Assembly: GCA_947488485.1 (NCBI GenBank)
Contig: CANKZO010000006.1
Coordinates: forward strand, 1-38,907
Reading direction: 5' to 3'
Length of the DNA stretch: 38,907 nucleotides
DNA from: Opitutia bacterium
GTDB lineage: Bacteria > Verrucomicrobiota > Verrucomicrobiae > Opitutales > UBA953
Part shown: positions 34,109 through 38,907 of the stretch, piece after piece
Position numbering within the stretch: the stretch's first letter is position 1
Layout: each line of letters begins with the position of its first letter
The notes under the pieces: generated by a model
The model's input: only the letters and a program-made list of their open reading frames with translations
Told to the model about the DNA's origin: nothing
Databases searched by the model: none
Translations under genes and position numbers: made by a program

Positions 34109-36301
34109 ATGCGACTCCGCTTTTCCCTCCTGCCGGTCCTGCTGGCAGCGCTGGTCTCCGCCCAGACCGGCGGCTTCACCACCACGCAGTCGATGCAGAA
34201 CGAGACGCGCGCCACGGCCGCGCTCCTCGAGAAGCTGCACATCAGCAAGAAAGACATGGGCTCCATCGACATGAACTCGGTGGTGCGCACCTACTGCGAG
34301 AACCTCGACGGCGCGAAGATGTACTTCACGGCCGAAGAGGTCGACGAGTTCGTGAACCGCTACGGCAAGACCCTGGACCTCTATCTCCAGCGCGGCAACC
34401 TGACCCCGGCCTTCGAGATCTACGCGCTCTTCAAGAAACGCGTCATCGAACGCACCACGACGAACCTCGCCGCGCTCGACCAGCCGATCGACCTCACCCA
34501 GCCGGGCACCTTCCCTCTCGACCGCAAGAAGGCCGAGTGGCCGGCCAACGCCGCGGACGGCGACGCCCTCTGGGCCCGCCGCCTGCGTCTCGACATGCTT
34601 TCTGAGCTGCTCGGCGAAGATCGCTCGGGCAAGGCTTCGAAGGAAGCCGCCCTGCCGGAGATCACCCCGGCCAAGACCAAGGAAGCCGCCGCCCGCCTCA
34701 AGAAGCGCTACGAGAAGGGCCGCACCTACCTCGACTTCGACCAGCATGAGGTCGAGGAGGTCTTCCTCAACTCCTACTCGAGCCAATACGACCCCCACTC
34801 GACCTTCTTCTCCCAGCAGTCGCTGGAAGAATTCGAGATCGCGATGCGCAACTCGCTCGTGGGCATCGGCGCCACGCTCTCCGACGAAGACGGCACCTGC
34901 GTGGTCAAAGACCTCCTCCCCGGCGGCCCGCTCGACCTCTCCCGCCAGGTGAAGCCGGGTGACAAGATCATCGCGGTCGGCCAGGATGCGGACGGCGAGA
35001 TGGAAGACATCGTCGGCATGCGTCTCTCCAAGGCCATCAGCCGTATCCGCGGCAAGCAGGGTTCGACCGTCCGCCTCCTCGTCGACATGGCGGCTGGCGG
35101 CCGCAAGACCGTCACGCTCAAGCGCGACCAGATCAAGCTCGTCGGCCAGATGGCCTCGGCCAAGGCCATCGAAGTCCCCTCCGCCGGCGGCACCGCCCTG
35201 CTCGGCGTCATCGAACTGCCTTCCTTCTACGGCAAGAACCAGGACGGCTCCGGCTCCAGCCCTTCCGCCGACATCGAGCAACTGCTCATCAAGCTGAAGG
35301 CGATGGGTATGAAGGCCGTCATCATGGATCTCCGGAAGAACGGCGGCGGCTTGCTCAACGAGGCCGTCGATATCTCCGGCCTCTTCATCCCGAAGGGCTC
35401 GGTGCTCCAAGTGCGCGACAGCCAGGGCCGCTCCGAAGACTACCGCGACGAGGACGAGAAGGTCGTCTGGGACGGACCGCTGGTGGTGCTGACTTCCAAG
35501 CTCTCCGCCTCGGCCTCCGAGATCTTCGCCGGCGCGATGCGCGACCATCGCCGCGCCATCGTGGTCGGTGACATGACCACCCACGGTAAGGGTTCGGTCC
35601 AGAACATCATCGAGCTGAGCCGCTTCGACCGCACCCTGAAGTCGGCCGTCAAGGTGACCATCCAGAAGTGGTATGCGCCCAGCGGCTCCTCCATCCAGCT
35701 CAAGGGCGTGCCGGCCGACATCGTGGTGCCGTCCGTCTACTCGGTGCTGCCCGTCGGCGAGGGTGACCTCGAACGCGCCCTGCCCTGGGATTCGGTGACG
35801 CCCACGCTGACCAAGCCCGACGAAGGCGATTGGCTCAAGGCGAAGATCTCCGAAGGCCTCATCGCCACGCTGGCCGCCAACTCGGCTCGCCGTCAGTCCG
35901 AACTCCCGGAATTCCTCACACTCTCCCGCACGATCGATTGGACCAAGAGCCGCCAGGTCCGCAAGGAGGTCTCGCTCTCCCTCGACCAGCGTCGCCTCGA
36001 ACGGAAGGATGACCTGGAATTCCGCGAGCAGGTCCGCCGTGAACTGACTGACTATGCGAAGACTTCCTTCAAGGTCAGCGAAGTGAAACTCGACGCCGCC
36101 ATCGAACAGGAGAAGAAGGAAGGTCCTGGCGCCGCCGCCAAGATGAAGCGCAGCGCCCGCATGCGCGATCCCCTCGAAGACGAAGACTGGCCGGAATACG
36201 ATATCCAGCTCCAGGAAGCCCTCCGCATCGCCGCCGACTGGACCGCGCTCACCGCCGGCTCCGTCGCCGTCGCCACGCCGAAGGAAGAAAAGAAGAAGTA
36301 A
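34109..36301 (+). CDS. Tail-specific (C-terminal processing) periplasmic protease
   Basis: S41-family serine protease that recognises non-polar C-termini, Prc/Tsp type. In 730 residues: signal peptide (MRLRFSLLPVLLAALVSA), helical N-terminal domain (about 25-230), PDZ domain (about 250-335; GIGATLSDEDGTCVVKDLLP, VKPGDKIIAVGQDADGEMED), S41 catalytic domain (about 345-560) with VIMDLRKNGGGLLNEAVDIS, catalytic serine region SASASEIFAGAMRDH (466-480) and catalytic Lys 494 in THGKGSVQ, then a long C-terminal helical domain to the end as in E. coli Tsp. The Lys-rich end (KEEKKK) is typical. Third gene of the protease operon; a strong terminator follows. No Shine-Dalgarno sequence; ATG chosen by the signal peptide. 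Confidence 0.95.
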   Translation: MRLRFSLLPVLLAALVSAQTGGFTTTQSMQNETRATAALLEKLHISKKDMGSIDMNSVVRTYCENLDGAKMYFTAEEVDEFVNRYGKTLDLYLQRGNLTPAFEIYALFKKRVIERTTTNLAALDQPIDLTQPGTFPLDRKKAEWPANAADGDALWARRLRLDMLSELLGEDRSGKASKEAALPEITPAKTKEAAARLKKRYEKGRTYLDFDQHEVEEVFLNSYSSQYDPHSTFFSQQSLEEFEIAMRNSLVGIGATLSDEDGTCVVKDLLPGGPLDLSRQVKPGDKIIAVGQDADGEMEDIVGMRLSKAISRIRGKQGSTVRLLVDMAAGGRKTVTLKRDQIKLVGQMASAKAIEVPSAGGTALLGVIELPSFYGKNQDGSGSSPSADIEQLLIKLKAMGMKAVIMDLRKNGGGLLNEAVDISGLFIPKGSVLQVRDSQGRSEDYRDEDEKVVWDGPLVVLTSKLSASASEIFAGAMRDHRRAIVVGDMTTHGKGSVQNIIELSRFDRTLKSAVKVTIQKWYAPSGSSIQLKGVPADIVVPSVYSVLPVGEGDLERALPWDSVTPTLTKPDEGDWLKAKISEGLIATLAANSARRQSELPEFLTLSRTIDWTKSRQVRKEVSLSLDQRRLERKDDLEFREQVRRELTDYAKTSFKVSEVKLDAAIEQEKKEGPGAAAKMKRSARMRDPLEDEDWPEYDIQLQEALRIAADWTALTAGSVAVATPKEEKKK

Positions 36302-36321
36302 GTCTCTTCTCCGCTCCGACC

Positions 36322-36350
36322 AAGGCCGCCCACCCGGGCGGCCTTTTTGT
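36322..36350 (+). terminator. Rho-independent terminator of the protease operon
   Basis: AAGGCCGCCC (36322-36331) pairs with GGGCGGCCTT (36336-36345) across the loop ACCC, followed by T-rich TTTGT. The core GCCGCCCACCCGGGCGGC is identical to that of the galM terminator at 37854. Confidence 0.92.
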
Positions 36351-36365
36351 TTTGGGGAGGACGGA

Positions 36366-36432
36366 CTAGGTCAGCACGCAGTGCTGACCCTACCTCGATG
36401 CAAGCGGATGCGATGTCATCGCATCCCTACCT
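36366..36432. repeat. Two-hairpin dispersed repeat, copy A
   Basis: 67 bases. First hairpin 36369-36389: 9-bp stem GGTCAGCAC/GTGCTGACC, loop GCA. Second hairpin 36406-36426: 9-bp stem GGATGCGAT/ATCGCATCC, loop GTC. Both are followed by CCTACCT-like sequence. It aligns over its full length with copy B at 37953-38019 (61 of 67 identical), including one pair of compensatory changes in the first stem. The organisation resembles REP/BIME-type extragenic palindromes. Confidence 0.85.
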
Positions 36433-36434
36433 CA

Positions 36435-36467
36435 GGCAGCTCCCGCCACCTGCCACCCGGAGCTGCC
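36435..36467. repeat. Inverted repeat in the region before galM
   Basis: GGCAGCTCC (36435-36443) pairs perfectly with GGAGCTGCC (36459-36467) across 15 bases. It directly follows repeat copy A. Function unknown. Confidence 0.6.
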
Positions 36468-36493
36468 ACTCGCCACCTGAAACGAGTCATCCG

Positions 36494-36581
36494 CTCAAAG
36501 GGAGACCGGAAACCGGAAAGCATGCTTCCGTCATATGCACCCTCGCCAACCATCCGGTTTCCCCATGGCGCCCCCTTTGAG
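36494..36581. repeat. Nested inverted repeats before galM
   Basis: Outer arms CTCAAAGGG (36494-36502) and CCCTTTGAG (36573-36581); middle arms GGAAACCGG (36508-36516) and CCGGTTTCC (36554-36562); inner near-palindrome CGGAA-A-GCATGCTTCCG (36514-36530). The arms nest in order, so the 88 bases could form a branched hairpin. No transposase or open frame is present; it could be a decayed miniature element or a structured RNA. Confidence 0.55.
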
Positions 36582-36596
36582 TCCTGCCTCTCCCCT

Positions 36597-36624
36597 ATAC
36601 TCAATACTCCATACTCTATACTCC
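36597..36624. repeat. 7-bp tandem repeat (ATACTCN x4)
   Basis: Four perfect-period units beginning at 36597, 36604, 36611 and 36618: ATACTC followed by A, C, T and C. It ends 58 bases before the galM ATG, in a position where a change in copy number would alter the promoter region. Confidence 0.85.
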
Positions 36625-36647
36625 CTTCCCTCCCACCCTTCTTTGAT

Positions 36648-36653
36648 TTGCCC
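36648..36653 (+). promoter_or_regulatory. Possible -35 box of galM
   Basis: TTGCCC, first base 35 bases before the galM ATG; CAATTT follows after 17 bases as a weak -10. If used, transcription starts at or next to the ATG. Confidence 0.35.
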
Positions 36654-36682
36654 AACCCCCTTCCCCCCGACAATTTCCCTCC

Positions 36683-37828
36683 ATGCTCTCCCCCGAAGCA
36701 CTGGCTTACGGCACCCTGCTGATCACCGGCTTCCTCGCCCTGCGTCGTTCCCGTCGCCCAGGCCTCGCCCTGCGTCGCCAATACGGCGTCGTCGAAGGTC
36801 GCCCGGTCCAGCTCCACACGCTCACGAACGCCCGCGGCATGGAAGTCTCGGTCTGCGAATTTGGCGCGACGCTGACCTCTATCCGCGTGCCCGATATCCA
36901 TGGCCGCCTCGGCGAAGTCACCTTGGGGCTACGCTCCCTCGAAGACTACGTCGCCGGTAATCCCTTCCTCGGCAGCACCGTCGGACGCTACGCCAACCGA
37001 CTCGGCGGCGGCCAGCTGACCGTCGACGGACAGACGATCGCCCTCGCCCAGAACAATAACGGCAACCACCTCCACGGCGGCCTGCGCGGACTCGACAAGC
37101 GCGTCTGGCAGTCGGAAGCGATCCGCACAGACTCCGCCTCCTCGGTCCGCTTCACCTACGTCAGCCCGGCCGGCGAAGAAGGCTACCCGGGCACGCTCAG
37201 CGTGACGGTCACCTATACCCTCGCCGACCAGAGCGACGAACTCACGATCGATTTCGCGGCCACCACGGATGCCCCGACGGCGTGCAATCTGACGAACCAC
37301 GTCTTCTTCAACCTGGCCGGCCAAGGCAGCATCCTTGACCACCGCGTGACGCTGCGCGCCGACCAGCTCGTGCCCGTCAGCCCGGCGCTGATCCCGACCG
37401 GCGAACTCATGGATGTCGGCGGCACGCCGTTCGACTTCCGCCGCCCACACACCATTGGCGAGCGCATCGGCGCTCCGCATGACCAGCTGCGCCGCGCCCG
37501 CGGCTACGACCATTGCTACGTCCTCGGACCGGACAAGTCCCTCAAGTCGGCCGCCTTCGTCAGCGAGCCCACGACCGGACGCACGCTCGAAGTCCTCACC
37601 GACGCCCCGGGCCTGCAGCTCTACACCGGCAACTTCCTCACCGGCACCGTCCAAGGCCGCTGGGCGAAGCCCTTTGCGTTCCGCCAAGGCTTCTGCCTCG
37701 AGCCCGGCCTCTTCCCCGATTCGCCGAACCAGCCCGCGTTCCACCGCCTCGGCTACCCGAGCGGCATCCTGCGCCCCGGCGAAGCCTACGCGCAGAAACT
37801 CGTCTTCCGCTTCGGCGTCAGCCGGTAG
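36683..37828 (+). CDS. galM: Aldose 1-epimerase (mutarotase)
   Basis: Interconverts alpha and beta anomers of aldoses. The 381-residue product has the galactose-mutarotase features: FGATLTSIRVPD, GSTVGRYANRLGGG, NNNGNHLHGG (substrate-binding His), NLTNHVFFNLAG (catalytic acid His), GYDHCYVLG, and FCLEPGLFPDSPNQP (catalytic base Glu). Unusually, an N-terminal hydrophobic stretch (EALAYGTLLITGFLALRRSR, about 5-24) precedes the domain, suggesting a membrane anchor or uncleaved export signal; if the start is right, the enzyme may be membrane-tethered. No Shine-Dalgarno sequence. Monocistronic: bounded by two terminators and by copies of a dispersed repeat. Confidence 0.93.
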   Translation: MLSPEALAYGTLLITGFLALRRSRRPGLALRRQYGVVEGRPVQLHTLTNARGMEVSVCEFGATLTSIRVPDIHGRLGEVTLGLRSLEDYVAGNPFLGSTVGRYANRLGGGQLTVDGQTIALAQNNNGNHLHGGLRGLDKRVWQSEAIRTDSASSVRFTYVSPAGEEGYPGTLSVTVTYTLADQSDELTIDFAATTDAPTACNLTNHVFFNLAGQGSILDHRVTLRADQLVPVSPALIPTGELMDVGGTPFDFRRPHTIGERIGAPHDQLRRARGYDHCYVLGPDKSLKSAAFVSEPTTGRTLEVLTDAPGLQLYTGNFLTGTVQGRWAKPFAFRQGFCLEPGLFPDSPNQPAFHRLGYPSGILRPGEAYAQKLVFRFGVSR

Positions 37829-37853
37829 GGACGGCACCACGTGCTGTCCTCTC

Positions 37854-37880
37854 AAGCCGCCCACCCGGGCGGCTTTTTAT
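37854..37880 (+). terminator. Rho-independent terminator of galM
   Basis: AAGCCGCCC (37854-37862) pairs with GGGCGGCTT (37867-37875) across ACCC, followed by TTTAT. Its 18-base core matches the terminator at 36322 exactly. Confidence 0.92.
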
Positions 37881-37915
37881 TGGACCCTTGGCGTGACCCA
37901 ACAATGCGTGGGTAG

Positions 37916-37936
37916 GGTTGGCACTGCGTGCCAACC
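37916..37936. repeat. Single-hairpin relative of the dispersed repeat, copy C
   Basis: 9-bp stem GGTTGGCAC/GTGCCAACC with 3-base loop TGC, in a GTAGGG...CCTAG setting. Same stem and loop lengths and same GCAC/GTGC base of the loop as the first hairpin of copies A and B, but a different stem sequence. Confidence 0.65.
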
Positions 37937-37952
37937 TAGTGAGCAGAGGCAG

Positions 37953-38019
37953 CTAGGGCAGCACGCGGTGCTGCCCCTACCTCGAGACAGGCGGATGCGA
38001 TGTCATCGCATCCCTACCT
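37953..38019. repeat. Two-hairpin dispersed repeat, copy B
   Basis: First hairpin 37956-37976: stem GGGCAGCAC/GTGCTGCCC, loop GCG. Second hairpin 37993-38013: identical to that of copy A. Relative to copy A there are six differences, two of which change a T-A pair of the first stem to G-C. It ends 4 bases before the stop codon of the oxidoreductase gene, so it lies in that gene's 3' untranslated region. Confidence 0.85.
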
Positions 38020-38023
38020 TTAA

Positions 38024-38907
38024 TTACTTCGCCGCTTCGGCGCGGGCCTTGGCGAGGACGTCGGCGAGCTTCACTTCGGCGCCGCCCTGACGCTTGCTCT
38101 CATCGGCGGCTTCCATGAACGCATAGAGCTCGAGGGTTTCTTCGGCGGAGACCGGCGACTTGCCTGTGCGGAACATCTTCACGATCGCCTCGAGGAGGAC
38201 TTCGTAGCCGTCGAACTTGCCGATCGGGGCTTCGCCTTTCTCCCCGACGGCCTTGCCGCCGTAGGGACCGCCCTTCGCTTTGCGATCGGCTTCGCGGAAG
38301 ATGCCCACGCGGCCATCGCCCCAGTTACCCGTGACCTGGATGAAACCTTCGGCGGTCTTGTCGCGCTTCACGGAGACACAGCCCGTGCCCATGACGGTAT
38401 AAAGGCTTTCGCAGCCGTGGACGCCATACCAGTAGAGGTCCGGGTGATGCGGCTCGAGGCTGGCCGGGCTGGTCGTATACGCCGTCTTGACCTTGCCGAC
38501 GGAACCTTGCGCGACGGCCTGCGTGCTCGCCGCGAAGCGGAGAGAGGAGGAGCAGAAGTAAACCACTCCGGCCTTCTTCGCGGCTTCCTGGATACGGATG
38601 ACGTCGGCCAGCGAGCCCGCGATCGGCTTATCGATGAAGACCGTCTTACCGGCCTTCAGCACCGGGAGCAGCTGCTCGAGGTGCACGCGGCCGTCGTTGG
38701 ACTCCAGTAACACGCAGTCGACCTGCGCGCAGAGCTGCTCGATCGAACCGACGATCTCGACGCCCATGCCCTTGAGCTTCTCGCTGTATTCCGGGACGCG
38801 CGAAGTGCTTTCCGGGATGTCCTTGCTGCCCTGGGCGAAGGCGTGCGTCACGCGGAAGCCCGCGAACTTGGCGACGTCGGCGGGATTCTTCGGGCCCTTG
38901 TTGAAGA
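38024..38907 (-). CDS. Gfo/Idh/MocA-family oxidoreductase, C-terminal part (cut by window edge)
   Basis: NAD(P)-dependent sugar or polyol oxidoreductase family. The frame is open to the window end, so the N-terminal Rossmann GxGxxG is missing; about 293 residues are visible. Present: VDCVLLESNDGRVHLEQLLP then VLKAGKTVFIDKPIAGSLAD, where DKP replaces the commoner EKP around the catalytic Lys; VVYFCSSSLRFAASTQAV; PDLYWYGVHGCESLYTVMG; ending AKARAEAAK. The GTG at 38851 is only the first in-frame start-like codon inside the window, not the real start. Some members oxidise sugars at C3 and work with DUF1080-type proteins; no such activity can be assigned here. Confidence 0.88.
   Translation of the reverse strand, partial: FNKGPKNPADVAKFAGFRVTHAFAQGSKDIPESTSRVPEYSEKLKGMGVEIVGSIEQLCAQVDCVLLESNDGRVHLEQLLPVLKAGKTVFIDKPIAGSLADVIRIQEAAKKAGVVYFCSSSLRFAASTQAVAQGSVGKVKTAYTTSPASLEPHHPDLYWYGVHGCESLYTVMGTGCVSVKRDKTAEGFIQVTGNWGDGRVGIFREADRKAKGGPYGGKAVGEKGEAPIGKFDGYEVLLEAIVKMFRTGKSPVSAEETLELYAFMEAADESKRQGGAEVKLADVLAKARAEAAK

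Noticed and set aside
33908..35584. 558-residue minus-strand frame opposite the tail-specific protease
   Set aside because: Antisense shadow; the plus-strand gene has a signal peptide, PDZ and S41 motifs.
36302..38023. Insertion sequence around galM
   Set aside because: Repeats are present but no transposase frame, target duplication or terminal inverted repeats typical of an IS.

Overview
The window is a GC-rich (roughly two-thirds G+C) bacterial chromosome segment with no rRNA, tRNA, CRISPR array, phage or transposase gene. Several traits point to the Verrucomicrobiota, or more loosely the PVC superphylum: a double-length UvrA of about 1,840 residues of the kind also seen in Chlamydiae, exported DUF1080, beta-propeller and multi-haem cytochrome proteins, a Tat-exported TIM-barrel sugar isomerase, a XylR-like LacI/AraC hybrid regulator, and start codons that mostly lack Shine-Dalgarno sequences. 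The assignment is an inference; no marker gene settles it.

Layout. Positions 1-1225 (minus strand) carry the str operon rpsL-rpsG-fusA (fusA is cut by the window edge). Positions 1397-6147 carry an exported TPR protein, sufE, haem A synthase, haem O synthase and 5-formyl-THF cyclo-ligase. Positions 6191-11707 are the giant uvrA. Then come a membrane-anchored transglutaminase-like protein, pdxJ, acpS, nnrD and dprA (11786-17682), packed with 4-base overlaps at the first two junctions. A SanA/YdcF-like gene (minus) is divergent from an orphan NtrC-type response regulator that has a sigma-54-like promoter directly in front of it. A DUF1080 protein with its own terminator, a minus-strand pair (gamma-carbonic-anhydrase-like plus a protein often labelled 3-methyladenine glycosylase) and rplU-rpmA fill 20012-23008.

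The accessory-looking heart is 23488-31343. A minus-strand operon encodes a secreted DJ-1/PfpI protein, a Tat-exported sugar isomerase/epimerase-like protein, a pentahaem c-type cytochrome and an exported beta-propeller protein, with a MATE transporter just behind. A XylR-like regulator diverges from it and is the natural candidate controller. Two consecutive 4-base ATGA overlaps tie isomerase, cytochrome and propeller together. I read it as a periplasmic sugar-derivative oxidation module with a built-in electron outlet; the substrate is unknown.

Positions 31344-36301 hold a lone ABC ATPase and a three-protease operon (clpP, rhomboid, tail-specific protease). galM (36683-37828) sits between two copies of a terminator-plus-repeat module: a 67-bp, two-hairpin dispersed repeat occurs on both sides, with compensatory base changes, and a 7-bp tandem repeat and nested palindromes lie just before galM. 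The window ends in a truncated Gfo/Idh/MocA oxidoreductase.

A pattern running through the window is a TTGCC/TTGCG/TTGAC-type box whose first base lies 34-46 bases before many start codons. With a missing Shine-Dalgarno sequence at most of these genes, this suggests promoters producing mRNAs with very short or no leaders.
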